A stretch of DNA of 64,000 nt from Azorinus chamasolen (lineage: Eukaryota; Mollusca; Bivalvia; Cardiida; Solecurtidae): the NCBI GenBank assembly GCA_963576725.1, contig OY755252.1, positions 57,810,816 to 57,874,815 of the forward strand, given 5' to 3'. This document shows positions 58,701 through 60,511 of the stretch, piece by piece. Position numbers and translations under genes: made by a program. Within the stretch, counting starts at the first letter, position 1, and each line of letters starts with the position of its first letter. The notes below the pieces were generated by a model that searched no databases, was not told the DNA's origin, and saw only the letters and a list, made by a program, of their open reading frames with translations.

Positions 58701-59239
58701 ACAGTTTCTGTTATGGCCTGAACTTCCTTTGTTCATATCTCACTATAAAACTAATCTTAAATTCATGATGTCATTATTTCAAACATGAATATTCATAGAG
58801 TAAAGCGTAAATCCTGAACATCTTAACCCTTTCCTTCATAAATATGCCTTTCTACGCCTCTGTAAAAGTCACTATTTATCACAATGGTTTCAGAATTTAA
58901 AAATTCTAAAATTTTCCTATTCTCTAGTTACTGCTACTTTTAGGTAGATTTATTCAAAGAGATTGGGTCTAAAAATAGCCTATGAGGTAATGGGTTAAAT
59001 TTGTGTGCACTTTGGGTGAATGTTAGTCAGCATCTCATCAAGATCCAAACTGTTTGTAAAGGACAGAAATCCATAAATTCATCCATAGTTTGCTAATGGT
59101 AATTGCCTACCTTACTATCCTTGTGGTAGTAGCTTAGTACAGGGAACCGGCCACCTTGCCTGAACTGGGCCACTTTCATCAGCTGGTCATCGGTAATAGA
59201 TTTTGGCACAAAGACAATCTGTGGGTAAGTCTGGCAGAG
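25720..59239 (-). CDS. MTMR9: MTMR9-like myotubularin-related pseudophosphatase, 11 exons, 5' end outside window
   Basis: Spliced gene assembled by eye. Exons in transcript order: 59239-59111, 57385-57226, 55492-55388, 54383-54258, 50149-50047, 48812-48674, 48230-48146, 46214-46145, 45393-45294, 42104-41977, 25798-25720. All junctions are AG/GT with matching phases; 1224 nt give 407 residues plus stop. The product is the myotubularin phosphatase-like domain and C-terminal coiled-coil region. The active-site loop reads VHGSEGVDTT, so both the catalytic Cys and the Arg of the CX5R signature are replaced. That, plus motifs such as GRFPVLSYYHK, QPLTG, LIEREWLQAGHPF, QFPCSF and WPSVAPQSL, places it with MTMR9. 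In animals MTMR9 is a cytosolic inactive partner that binds and stimulates active MTMR6/7/8 lipid phosphatases acting on PI3P and PI(3,5)P2. The N-terminal PH-GRAM region (~140 residues by family length) must lie past 64 kb or past the Gypsy insertion. No canonical AATAAA is visible in the first ~400 nt after the stop. Confidence 0.93.
25849..26302 (-). mobile_element. MITE B split by MITE D
   Basis: B left 25849-25981 and right 26232-26302 (CCTTTTCAGTAGACTTGTTC). D sits in the TTAA of B's CTAGTTAATGCTCC. In the last MTMR9 intron. Confidence 0.9.
25982..26231 (+). mobile_element. MITE D, intact
   Basis: TTAA CCCTTCGCTTGCTATTC ... CAGCAAGCGAAGGG TTAA, dyad AGCTCCTGCAGGAGCT. Confidence 0.93.
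26302..26586 (-). mobile_element. MITE C fragments
   Basis: Two broken left arms (CCTTTGCAAACAGGGTAGAC; CCTTTGCATACAGAGTAGAC) and a worn family G half at about 26475-26520. No gene. Confidence 0.5.
26587..27305 (-). mobile_element. MITE with interior replaced by ~175-bp tandem units
   Basis: B-type left end (TTAACCCATTTCTTCATATTG). Then about three units starting near 26638, 26811 and 26986 plus a partial at 27064 (CAAGGGCAGATAACT, GATCTGATTCAACCCC, TAGGTGTCTTCC). Then a C-type right end to GGGAAAGGGTTAA. Confidence 0.75.
27534..27606. mobile_element. Fold-back palindrome, unclassified
   Basis: GCTTAATGCAGACCACAAGA ... TCTTGTGTTCTGCATTAAGC inverted repeat, K/E'-like outer arms but a different core; downstream GGGTTTACTGTA at about 27741. 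Confidence 0.7.
27607..27977. other. No gene seen
   Basis: A C-type right end (GTGTCATTATTTCTTACATG...GGAGCAAAGGGTTAA, 27790-27844) and an F left arm (CTCCACCAAACCCTACGC, 27912) only. Confidence 0.45.
27978..28193 (+). mobile_element. MITE B, one arm shortened
   Basis: TCTTTCCTCCATAGGCTATT ... TTTATGGAGGAAAGGGTAA. Confidence 0.8.
28264..28530 (+). mobile_element. Chimeric MITE: C left half joined to B (reversed) end
   Basis: TTTACTCCATGAATATTCATG through AAGCAAACAGAGCAG, then ACTTCTAAAATAATCC...TAGCCTATGGAGGAAAGGGTT without a palindrome between them. Confidence 0.75.
28531..29027. other. No exon seen
   Basis: Intronic, AT-rich, with a CAAGAGAGCAGACCCAGATC fragment at 28648. Open frame 28687-28896 has no family signal. 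Confidence 0.45.
29028..29300 (+). repeat. Dispersed repeat R, copy 2
   Basis: GATAAGGACGAGGTTGGGT, TTTAAGTCCCCCAGTAG and TACTAACCGTTCCAAAGCGG match 4021-4200. Confidence 0.6.
29301..29675. other. No exon seen
   Basis: Intronic; nothing recognisable except a pyrimidine-rich run near 29660. Confidence 0.45.
29676..29935 (-). mobile_element. MITE A
   Basis: CTTACCCTGATATAAACACC, perfect dyad GGCTCCTATAGGAGCC, CAT.TTCACTATAACTATTTTG; an 18-bp internal duplication (GGCTAGAAT) near 29831. Confidence 0.85.
29950..30160 (-). mobile_element. MITE B
   Basis: TTAA at both ends; palindrome GATAAATAGAGCATTTGCTC reduced to a compact core. Confidence 0.88.
30161..30620. other. No exon seen; one fold-back
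   Basis: 30512-30580 is an inverted repeat (GGTTTCGTGCAAAACA...TAACTCCTTCACAAAGTGAAGGAGTTA...TTTTGCACCAAGCC); 30370-30415 is a worn G palindrome. Confidence 0.55.
30621..30839 (-). mobile_element. MITE B
   Basis: TTAA at both ends, palindrome TTTGCTTCTTAGGATCAAA worn. Confidence 0.85.
30888..31118 (+). mobile_element. MITE C, worn
   Basis: AATGTAAGAAATCATGAAATC, AGCTGTAGAATCGGATC, TGGGTCTACTCTG, TATGAGGAAAAGGGTTTAA. Confidence 0.65.
31115..31327 (+). mobile_element. MITE N, intact
   Basis: TTAA CCTTTACAGTGCGGG ... GCATTGTAAGGG TTAA; perfect palindrome GACCCAGATGAGAGGGCTCC / GGAGCCCTCTCATC.GGGTC. Confidence 0.88.
31324..31575 (+). mobile_element. MITE C, worn
   Basis: Shares TTAA 31324-31327 with N; CTGCATACAGAGTCAAATC, palindrome imperfect, GGTCTACTCTGTTTGC. 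Confidence 0.65.
31709..32200. mobile_element. MITE C (minus) then MITE D (plus)
   Basis: C 31709-31950 with dyad AGCTCCTATAGGAGTT; D 31952-32200, TTAA at both ends, dyad AGCTCCTGCAGGAGCT. Confidence 0.85.
32302..32690 (-). mobile_element. Two tandem MITE F copies
   Basis: A ~150-bp segment (CACCAG.ATATCATCT ... GATAAAGGTGCATACTCAAA) is duplicated. The first F lost one arm, the second has a full palindrome around GTCTCTTCGAGAC. Confidence 0.8.
32731..33190 (+). mobile_element. AACAAGAG...GAGCTAA element, M/J-like
   Basis: AACAAGAGCTGTCCGCAGAC start, two ~170-bp units each with AATTAATTTTAGGGTTACCT, end AACAAGAGGGTCATGACAAT and AAGTGGAGCTAAAAA. Confidence 0.75.
33191..33396. other. No exon seen
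   Basis: Intronic; nothing recognised. Confidence 0.4.
33397..34102. mobile_element. Three MITE B copies head to tail and inverted
   Basis: B plus 33397-33625 (TTAA both ends, dyad GCTCCTATGGAGC), B plus 33622-33878 (worn), B minus 33877-34102 (palindrome TTTGCTCCTATATGAGCAAA). Neighbours share TTAA or its remnant. Confidence 0.85.
34104..34325 (-). mobile_element. MITE C, worn palindrome
   Basis: AAACAGAGAAGATTCAAATC, GTATGCTCTGTTTGC, CTGATTCTACAGTTTCTGCC, ATAAATATTCATGATGTCAT. Confidence 0.7.
34421..34624 (+). mobile_element. MITE B
   Basis: TTAA at both ends; palindrome TTTGCTCTTATAGGAGTAAA. Confidence 0.87.
34657..34818. mobile_element. MITE H
   Basis: GGTCCATACTTATAAAACTT ... AACTAAAAGCTTTTAAG; long palindrome CTCAAGCTTCTGATTGGTC / GACCAATCAAAAGCTTGAG with one extra partial arm. 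Confidence 0.8.
34818..35030 (+). mobile_element. Two MITE C right halves in a row
   Basis: 34818-34930 and 34931-35030, each ending GGTCTACTCTGTTTGCAAAG and a GGCG.AT(T/C)TAT end. Confidence 0.65.
35031..35385. other. No exon seen
   Basis: Intronic; a possible G half-palindrome (GAGTTACTCGGCG) at 35086. Confidence 0.4.
35386..36030. mobile_element. MITE C plus, MITE B minus, MITE C plus, abutting
   Basis: C 35386-35631 (dyad GGCTCCTATAGGAGCC), B 35629-35847 (worn), C 35844-36030 (ACCCTGTTGAATATTCAAGC, truncated palindrome). Confidence 0.75.
36178..36300. mobile_element. Fold-back with A/C-type core in unusual arms
   Basis: CCAGTCAG.CCTTCACC.TTAAAATTCATAAAC ... TTATGAATTTTAGAAG...TCTGACTGG surrounding GACCCAGATCAGACAG; the outer arms are not seen in A or C. 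Confidence 0.65.
36424..36633 (-). mobile_element. MITE B
   Basis: TTTGCTCCATAAATACGCC, palindrome TTTGCTCCTATAGGAGCAAA, end GAGGGAATGGGTTAA. Confidence 0.85.
36640..36960 (+). mobile_element. MITE K remnant split by MITE B
   Basis: K 36640-36695 and 36912-36960 (GCAACCACCTACTTTTGAAG); B (minus) 36696-36911 with TTAA both ends, in the TTAA of K's GCATTAAGCAACC. Confidence 0.8.
36985..37160 (-). mobile_element. MITE C, right part
   Basis: CCTTTGCAAACATAGTATAC, palindrome worn, TTAATTAATATTCATGATGTC. Confidence 0.65.
37163..37565 (+). mobile_element. MITE K carrying nested MITE A
   Basis: CAGTAGAACCTGTCCTAAATG ... palindrome AAGTTCCTATAGGAGCTTT ... GGTGGCCACTTAA; A at 37345-37550 (left palindrome arm lost); then GACAGATTCTACTAT. 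Confidence 0.85.
37665..37783. mobile_element. Inverted repeat, unclassified
   Basis: TGTTCATTACAAATTA ... TAATTTGTAATGAACA, with inner TTACTATTATAATATGACAC / GTGTCATATTCATTATAGTAA. Confidence 0.75.
37808..38018 (+). mobile_element. MITE B
   Basis: CCCATTCCCTCATAGGCTAT ... TATGGAGGAAAGGGTTAA; compact palindrome AGAGCATTTGCTCT. Confidence 0.85.
38040..38145 (+). repeat. Imperfect tandem duplication
   Basis: GCCATAGAAAGTAACAGGCT and GCCATAGAAAGTGAAACAGG units, ~50 bp apart, each followed by TGTTTC.G.CATTGTTTA. Confidence 0.75.
38146..38444. other. No exon seen
   Basis: Intronic and relatively repeat-poor; open frame 38176-38358 shows no domain. Confidence 0.4.
38445..38644. mobile_element. 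MITE E
   Basis: TACAGTAAAACCTCTCTATAA ... AGAGAGGTTTTACTGTA; dyad TGCTCCTGTAGGAGTG. Confidence 0.9.
38751..39110. mobile_element. MITE L, copy 2
   Basis: TACAGTGCTCCCTCTCTACAA ... TTGTAGGGAGGGAGCAATGTA, F-type core palindrome partly deleted. Colinear with 18672-19033. Confidence 0.88.
39121..39360 (+). mobile_element. MITE C
   Basis: TTTACTCCTTGAATATTCCTG ... CATTTATATGAAGGAACGGGTTAA; dyad GGCTCCTTTAGGAGC with an extra TCTGATTTGGGTCTTC arm. Confidence 0.7.
39361..39559. other. No exon seen
   Basis: Intronic; nothing recognised. Confidence 0.4.
39560..40148 (-). mobile_element. MITE C holding nested MITE E and MITE H
   Basis: C left 39560-39660, E 39661-39868 (CAGTAAAACCTCTCTATAAC, dyad ACTCCTATAGGAGCG), H 39876-40030 (GGTCCATGCTTATAAAAC ... 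GTTTTATAAGCATGGA), C right 40031-40148 (GATTTTACAGTTTCTGTCATG to AAGTAAAGTGTTA). Confidence 0.85.
40157..40855 (+). mobile_element. ~0.7-kb unit bounded by direct repeats, unknown type
   Basis: CCATATCCTGTCTGACTGCA... (40160-40236) recurs as CCATATCTTATCTGACTGCA... (40777-40852), same orientation, each a weak fold-back ending TTGCAAGATA.GG. The interior looks single-copy, with a 90-codon open frame at 40312-40584 (no domain recognised) and the palindrome cluster at 40680-40770. Confidence 0.55.
40680..40770. repeat. Cluster of ACAATCGATTGT palindromes
   Basis: GACAATCGATTGTG, AAAATCGATTGTCG, GACAATCGATTGTAAG and flanking CGACAATCGG words within 90 bp. Confidence 0.8.
40876..41122 (+). mobile_element. 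MITE D
   Basis: TTAA CCCTTCTCTTTCTGTTTGCG ... CAGCAAGCGAAGGGTA; dyad AGCTCCTGCAGGAGTT; right TTAA mutated. Confidence 0.85.
41227..41365 (+). mobile_element. MITE F, scrambled palindrome
   Basis: TTTGTGACCTCTCTTTAGAAT, TTCTTTGAGTCGATTCTAAAG, GGTTTGGTAGAGACATAAGG. Confidence 0.65.
41380..41910 (+). mobile_element. MITE K with nested MITE B, then MITE F fragment
   Basis: K 41380-41775 (AATAGAACCTGTCTTAA ... GGGTTCTACTGTATT, dyad CTTCTATAGGAGCTT), B (plus) 41392-41593 at the TTAA of K's end repeat, F fragment 41787-41910. Confidence 0.8.
41977..42104 (-). CDS. MTMR9: MTMR9 exon j
   Basis: 128 nt, phase 0 to phase 2; acceptor CTTGCAG, donor GTAAGC. Encodes FLWNSLYLRSQINPAKRKEA and then a coiled-coil start ending SKVTKLR. 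A family A MITE stops 21 nt upstream of the acceptor, so the branch site may lie in or next to the transposon end. Confidence 0.92.
42125..42374 (+). mobile_element. MITE A, intact, 21 nt from an MTMR9 acceptor
   Basis: TTAA 42125-42128 and 42371-42374; dyad GGCTCCTCTAGGAGCC. On the minus (gene) strand its end reads AGGGTTAAC, followed by a T-rich run and CAG of exon j. Confidence 0.93.
42402..42628 (-). mobile_element. MITE C, palindrome collapsed
   Basis: CCCTTTCCTTCATATAAACTC, GATCAGGATCTGGTCAGGATC, CAACAGGAAAAGGGTTAA. Confidence 0.7.
42627..42925 (+). mobile_element. Element M
   Basis: AACAAGAGCCGCGTGTGGCG ... ATGAAGTTTCATGTAGATAC ... CCCAGTGATCACAATAGCTC ... CAGACGAGCTAA. Abuts the preceding MITE. 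Confidence 0.85.
42973..43916. mobile_element. Run of MITEs C, C, A, C
   Basis: C 42973-43197; C 43233-43455 (TTAA both ends); A (minus) 43452-43654 sharing TTAA; C 43692-43916 with dyad ACTCCTATAGGAGCC. No exon between. Confidence 0.72.
43917..44114. other. No exon seen
   Basis: Intronic; nothing recognised. Confidence 0.4.
44115..44275 (-). mobile_element. MITE F
   Basis: CTCCACCAAACCCTATGTTG ... GTCTCTCTGAGACAATTCT; right arm worn. Confidence 0.75.
44278..44717 (+). mobile_element. MITE E' carrying nested MITE D
   Basis: TACAGTAAAACCCCTCTAAA ... AGAGGGTTTTTACTGTA with TA ends. D fills 44438-44689 at TTAA in ACTAAATTAAACGTC. Confidence 0.92.
44438..44689 (+). mobile_element. MITE D, intact
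   Basis: TTAA at both ends, dyad AGCTCCTGCAGGAGCT; the empty site is preserved at 11081-11091. Confidence 0.93.
44792..44990. mobile_element. K-like TA MITE
   Basis: TACAGTAAAACCCCGCTAATG ... CATTAGAGGGATTCTACTGTA, with GCGACCAC / GTGGTCGC just inside; core GGTAGCTTAATGCAAGAC / CATCCTGCATTAAGCAACC. Confidence 0.85.
45060..45303 (-). repeat. Tandem array of MTMR9 exon i end plus donor, 5 copies
   Basis: Donor-bearing copies lie at 45076, 45136, 45189, 45241 and 45293 (first intron base), spaced 60, 53, 52 and 52 bp. Each holds WPSVAPQSL-coding sequence and GTAAT. Units are not multiples of three and carry TGA or TAG, so only the upstream-most donor (45293) keeps the protein open; the others are decoys or would give truncated products. 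The lowest copy carries a small extra segment near 45108-45115. Confidence 0.93.
45294..45393 (-). CDS. MTMR9: MTMR9 exon i, 3' end amplified
   Basis: 100 nt, phase 2 to phase 0; acceptor TTACAG, donor GTAATG. Encodes SYINRPGILGNYINLLYDPN then PAVIWPSVAPQSL. The last ~35 nt and the donor recur four more times immediately downstream (45060-45293). Confidence 0.92.
45563..46094 (+). mobile_element. K core with nested MITE B, then a B right fragment
   Basis: K core 45563-45638; B 45639-45871 (TTAA both ends, dyad GCTCCATAGGAGC); B fragment 46005-46094. Ends 50 nt before exon h. Confidence 0.75.
46145..46214 (-). CDS. MTMR9: MTMR9 exon h
   Basis: 70 nt, phase 1 to phase 2; acceptor TGTACAG, donor GTATGA. 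Encodes TFLCNGDRERKAHKLSNRTI then SLW, the last residue completed by the next exon (SLW|SYINRPG). Found by looking for the block that family structure predicts between exons g and i; both phases fit. Confidence 0.9.
46274..47039 (+). mobile_element. MITE C fragments, one split by MITE A
   Basis: 46274-46440 C with a 40-bp tandem duplication (GAATATTCATGTAAGAAATA twice); 46448-46905 C split by A (minus) 46577-46800; 46918-47039 C right half ending TTAA. Confidence 0.7.
47156..47370 (-). mobile_element. Element M-like fragment
   Basis: TAAAGTTTCATAGTAATAGCC, GACAATGATGACAACGCGGA, TATAGCTCGTGTTTTTTTC; partial match to M. Confidence 0.5.
47468..48132 (+). mobile_element. MITE B then two MITE C copies
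   Basis: B 47468-47701 (dyad TTTGCTCCTATAGGAGCAAA); C 47702-47940 worn; C right part 48025-48132 ending GAAGTAAAGGGTTTAA beside the donor of exon g. Confidence 0.78.
48146..48230 (-). CDS. MTMR9: MTMR9 exon g
   Basis: 85 nt, phase 0 to phase 1; acceptor CACAG, donor GTAAGT. Encodes IWQQFPCSFEFTEDYLILLF and EHAYSSQFG, a hallmark block of the family. A family C MITE begins about 12 nt into the following intron. Confidence 0.93.
48405..48662 (-). mobile_element. MITE C
   Basis: CATTACTTTATAAATAC..TTTTT, GAGTAGACTCAGGTC, GATTCTACAATTTTTTGCC, GCATAAAGGGTTAA; ends 11 nt from the donor of exon f. A G half-palindrome precedes it (48345-48400). Confidence 0.7.
48674..48812 (-). CDS. MTMR9: MTMR9 exon f
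   Basis: 139 nt, phase 2 to phase 0; acceptor TTTAG, donor GTGAGA. Encodes FEALIEREWLQAGHPFGDRC and SPVFLLFLDCVWQ. A family C MITE ends 11 nt inside the downstream intron (TTAA at 48659-48662). Confidence 0.93.
48813..49057. other. No exon seen
   Basis: Three imperfect repeats of GCCTCAAA.CTAA.ACATGGCA near 48800, 48850 and 48940 suggest small duplications that started at the exon f acceptor region. Confidence 0.4.
49058..49360. mobile_element. MITE C fragment with nested MITE D
   Basis: C left 49058-49077 (AACACTTTACCTAATGAATA) and 49328-49360; D (minus) 49078-49327 with dyad AGCTCCTGCAGGAGCT. Confidence 0.82.
49440..49628 (+). repeat. Dispersed repeat Q, copy 2
   Basis: GATTTGACCTTTGACCTTGA, TAAGTTGCACATGCTTGTCAAG, TGCAATGGCTACACAATTG match 12693-12849. 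Confidence 0.65.
49697..49911 (+). mobile_element. MITE D with one palindrome arm deleted
   Basis: TTAA both ends; TAAATAGTGAAGATCAGGGTC joins across the missing AGCTCCTGCAGGAGCT dyad. Confidence 0.88.
50047..50149 (-). CDS. MTMR9: MTMR9 exon e, dead active-site loop
   Basis: 103 nt, phase 1 in, two bases over at the end; acceptor ATCCAG, donor GTAGGT. Encodes AACVLVHGSEGVDTTLQVTS and AQVILDHDCRTFTG. The position of the catalytic Cys holds Gly and that of the phosphate-binding Arg holds Thr, so no phosphatase activity is expected, as in other MTMR9 proteins. Confidence 0.93.
50206..50452 (+). mobile_element. MITE C
   Basis: CCCTTCACTTCATAAATATTC ... TTATGTAGTAAAGAATTA; dyad GACTCCTACAGGAGTC. 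Confidence 0.78.
50538..50787 (-). mobile_element. MITE D, intact
   Basis: TTAA 50538-50541 and 50784-50787; dyad AGCTCCTGTAGGAGCT. Confidence 0.92.
50950..52856 (-). mobile_element. MITE B split by a 1.68-kb hAT-like element
   Basis: B left end 50950-50978 (CTCAATAAATACGCCTTTC) and remainder 52671-52856 (CTCTGTAATAGTCACTTCTT ... GGGTTAA). The insertion doubled TTCTATGC of B. Confidence 0.88.
50979..52662. mobile_element. hAT-like non-autonomous element, 1684 bp
   Basis: 22-bp inverted ends GGTGTGTTCCCACTTTCC / GGAAAGTGAGAACAAACC and exact 8-bp duplication TTCTATGC (50971-50978, 52663-52670). No transposase frame. The interior has a ~110-bp imperfect duplication (GTCAGATT.TGGAGTATGAAG near 51128 and 51225), MITE A (51530-51694, TTAA both ends), MITE C (minus, 51989-52182) and a palindrome fragment (52222-52292). 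Confidence 0.88.
52985..53712 (+). mobile_element. MITE K with nested MITE B and MITE A
   Basis: CAGTAGAACCTGCCGCCATC ... ; B (plus) 53100-53329; A (plus) 53437-53694 in the TTAA of K's right end (GACCGCTTAA|GACAGGTTGTACTG). Confidence 0.85.
53741..54306 (-). repeat. 63-bp tandem array of MTMR9 exon end plus splice donor, 9 copies
   Basis: CTTAC (donor GTAAG on the minus strand) recurs at 53749, 53812, 53875, 53938, 54001, 54064, 54127, 54190 and 54253, exactly 63 bp apart. Copies differ by only a few bases, so expansion is recent. 63 is a multiple of 3 and the 16 intronic bases contain no stop in the exon frame, so the minus strand stays open through all copies (repeating unit LTCSCLVAQCIDKDGKSA...). 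The same property creates open frames on the plus strand, which are artefacts. Confidence 0.95.
54258..54383 (-). CDS. MTMR9: MTMR9 exon d, with tandemly amplified 3' end
   Basis: 126 nt, phase 1 to phase 1; acceptor CCCCAG, first donor GTAAGT at 54257. Encodes MDTGAAMDKWLSKLESSNW and then HVKDILTCSCLVAQCIDKD, the strand leading to the active-site loop. Its last 47 nt plus 16 nt of intron are repeated eight more times downstream (see 53741-54306), giving nine equivalent donors. Use of the first donor gives the normal family length; use of later ones would add 21-residue units in frame. Confidence 0.9.
54447..54657 (-). mobile_element. MITE C
   Basis: CGCTTTCCTTCATATGAACG, dyad GGCTCCTATAGGAGCT, TGAAAAGGGAAAGGATTTA. 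Confidence 0.75.
54830..55346. mobile_element. MITE C fragments and one C copy
   Basis: C right end 54830-54913 (minus), C 54927-55120 (plus, worn), C 55132-55346 (minus, dyad GCTCCTATAGTGGC). The last stops ~40 nt from exon c's donor. Confidence 0.7.
55388..55492 (-). CDS. MTMR9: MTMR9 exon c
   Basis: 105 nt, phase 1 to phase 1; acceptor TACAG, donor GTGAGC. Encodes GGGYEPEAHYSQWKRINQSI followed by the ESLIKMIE helix. The unspliced reading continues into family F MITEs on its 5' side, which makes a spurious longer frame. Confidence 0.9.
55525..55855 (-). mobile_element. Three MITE F palindromes in tandem
   Basis: Palindromes at 55540-55630, 55668-55755 and 55788-55855, linked by GGCGATTTTAGTAT.TGAGTA. 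The first two are centred on GTCTCGAAGAGAC, the third lacks part of an arm. In the intron 5' of exon c. Confidence 0.88.
55856..56515. mobile_element. MITE F copies and a C fragment
   Basis: F 55998-56150 (CACCACCAAACCCTATGTTA / GGCATAGGGTTTGGTGGA); C palindrome fragment 56215-56290; F half 56340-56460. Confidence 0.7.
56516..57208. mobile_element. MITE C, A and C in series
   Basis: C (minus) 56516-56670 worn; A (plus) 56667-56918, TTAA both ends, dyad GGCTCCTCTAGGAGCC; C (minus) 56975-57208, TTAA both ends, dyad AGCTCCTATAGGAGCT, ending 17 nt from the donor of exon b. Confidence 0.82.
57226..57385 (-). CDS. MTMR9: MTMR9 exon b
   Basis: 160 nt, phase 0 in, one base over at the end; acceptor TTTAG, donor GTATTT. 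Encodes the RCSQPLTGTSGRRCKDDERL and GYIIDTRSHSYAK blocks that are conserved in all myotubularins. Confidence 0.92.
57437..57952 (+). mobile_element. MITE C with nested G-like TTAA MITE, then B end
   Basis: C left 57437-57490. G-like 57491-57714 (TTAACCCTTTGCATGCTGG ... CTAGCATCCAAAGAGTTAA; palindrome GATCAGGCCCCACATTATGT.GGGGCCTGATC). C right 57715-57890. B right end 57900-57952. Confidence 0.8.
58000..58455. mobile_element. MITE C (plus) and MITE B (minus) sharing TTAA
   Basis: C 58000-58240 (dyad AGCTCCGATAGGAGCC); B 58237-58455 (dyad TTTGCTCCTATAGAAGCAAA). Confidence 0.88.
58576..58998 (-). mobile_element. MITE C and MITE B
   Basis: C 58576-58811 (GAGTAGACCAAGCTCTCCTG, truncated arm); B 58823-58998 with one palindrome arm deleted (GTCACTATTTATCACAATGG), TTAA both ends. 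Confidence 0.82.
59111..59239 (-). CDS. MTMR9: MTMR9 exon a (first visible coding exon)
   Basis: 43 codons, phase 0 at both ends; acceptor CTACAG, donor GTAGGC. Encodes LCQTYPQIVFVPKSITDDQL... ending GGRFPVLSYYHKDSK, the start of the myotubularin phosphatase-like domain. The next exon upstream is not visible before the LTR retrotransposon. Confidence 0.92.
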
Positions 59240-59499
59240 CTGTAGTAAAAATGTCGTAGGGTGATTGTGTATGAAATAATAAATAAATTTGATGATATGT
59301 TGTTTGATTTATCTCTTAATCCAAATAGGTAATCTTTTAAGGAAAAGTTAATGCATACTCATATATTTCAGGGGAAGTAAATCTAACTAACTGCATGACT
59401 AACATTTCCCGCATTTGCACGTGCACCTTCACTCGTACGATAGCTTTCAAAGAAGACAGTCGCCATTTTCTGGCATTATATTAGAATATATATTTCTTA
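59240..59499. other. No exon seen
   Basis: Between MTMR9 exon a and the LTR; AT-rich, no coding block of the family's preceding region (linker after PH-GRAM) is recognisable. Confidence 0.5.
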
Positions 59500-59830
59500 T
59501 ATATTCAGGTAAATATATTTCCATATTCCATTCTCATTATCATCATCATTATCATTATCCTCTGATGATCATATCATTACTATTTGTATGTTAATTTTTG
59601 TATAGCAGAGACCATTTTTGTAACTCTAGTTATCTAGTTTACAGTTTGTGTGTAAACCCTTTTCAGGTCTCATGTTTTAGTGAGTTTAGTTTACTCATAA
59701 TGTCTTATTATCTTACTTTCAGATATGCATATTCATTAGTATGCTATGAGGAAATAAAAGTCAAAAACTCTTATTAGTCGTCTACTGAACCCACCACAAT
59801 TGTCACCAAAGCCGGGGAAAACCGACGACA
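59500..59830 (+). repeat. 5' LTR (left boundary uncertain)
   Basis: The right edge is set by the terminal CA at 59829-59830, directly before the primer-binding site. It contains AATAAA (59753-59758). The left edge is not recognisable from a single LTR. Confidence 0.6.
59753..59758 (+). promoter_or_regulatory. LTR polyadenylation signal AATAAA
   Basis: Canonical hexamer about 70 bp before the LTR end, the usual place for the R/U5 processing signal. Confidence 0.6.
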
Positions 59831-59831
59831 A

Positions 59832-59845
59832 TGGCGCCCAACGTG
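59832..59845 (+). promoter_or_regulatory. Primer-binding site TGGCGCCCAACGTG
   Basis: TGG start, complementary to a tRNA CCA end, one base after the LTR. Typical of Ty3/Gypsy elements primed by a tRNA 3' end; the tRNA identity was not determined. Confidence 0.8.
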
Positions 59846-60076
59846 AATTGACATTCCTTTTACAAATGCTTCAGAGTGCTTATGCTGAACATTTCTTGTT
59901 TTATACAATTAAATACGCTAGTGGACGTTAGCTGGACCATATTAGTATATTATCCCGAGAGGAAAGAAAGGAAAGATATATACATGTGGATTGAGACCGA
60001 TCGGTGGTAAAGTGTTGAGTGGAGCTCCGAAGGATTGATTTTGAAGAGCTGAGGAAGAAAGTAAGGATAGAGGAAA

Positions 60077-60511
60077 ATGAAATGGAACCTCAACGAGATG
60101 CAGATCGACAGGAGTGTTGATAAATCTGCTTCTGCTACATCGCAACAAAGAACGGATAGCAATGAACAATTAACATTGATGAAGAGCCTGCTCGAACGCA
60201 TGGAAAAGTTAGAGGAGAAGATATCCAAGCAGAGTTATGATAAACATCATGGCAGTGAACATGGCAGTGATGAACGAGAAAGTAATTGGAGAGGAGATAA
60301 CAGAAGAGGAGCATACGGTAATGGGAGATGGAACAGGAATAGATACAGAGGCAATAGACGCGGATATGGCGGAAGATTTTCAGATTCACACTCTCAGTAC
60401 AGCTCATATCATAATCAGGATTACAAAGGTAGCGAAGATCGAGAAGTCAAGAAGAATGAGGACAAGAACAAGGACACTACAGATCAAAGTGGAAATCCTT
60501 TAAACATGTAG
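60077..60511 (+). CDS. gag: Gypsy gag-like ORF, short, Arg/Gly-rich
   Basis: 144 residues. Residues ~28-50 form a likely coiled coil (EQLTLMKSLLERMEKLEEKI). Residues ~70-105 are rich in Arg, Gly, Asn and Tyr (RGDNRRGAYGNGRWNRN), which suggests nucleic-acid binding. There is no CCHC zinc knuckle, and it is far shorter than usual gag proteins (300-500), so either the capsid part is deleted or this is an unusual gag. It ends TAG at 60509-60511, directly after a slippery heptamer. Confidence 0.7.
   Translation: MKWNLNEMQIDRSVDKSASATSQQRTDSNEQLTLMKSLLERMEKLEEKISKQSYDKHHGSEHGSDERESNWRGDNRRGAYGNGRWNRNRYRGNRRGYGGRFSDSHSQYSSYHNQDYKGSEDREVKKNEDKNKDTTDQSGNPLNM
60499..60505 (+). promoter_or_regulatory. 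Probable -1 ribosomal frameshift site TTTAAAC
   Basis: In gag frame the codons are CCT TTA AAC ATG TAG, so T TTA AAC fits the X XXY YYZ rule exactly. Slipping back one base enters the frame that carries the aspartic protease (CAT GTA GAT...). The gag stop is one codon downstream. No downstream pseudoknot was modelled. Confidence 0.7.
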
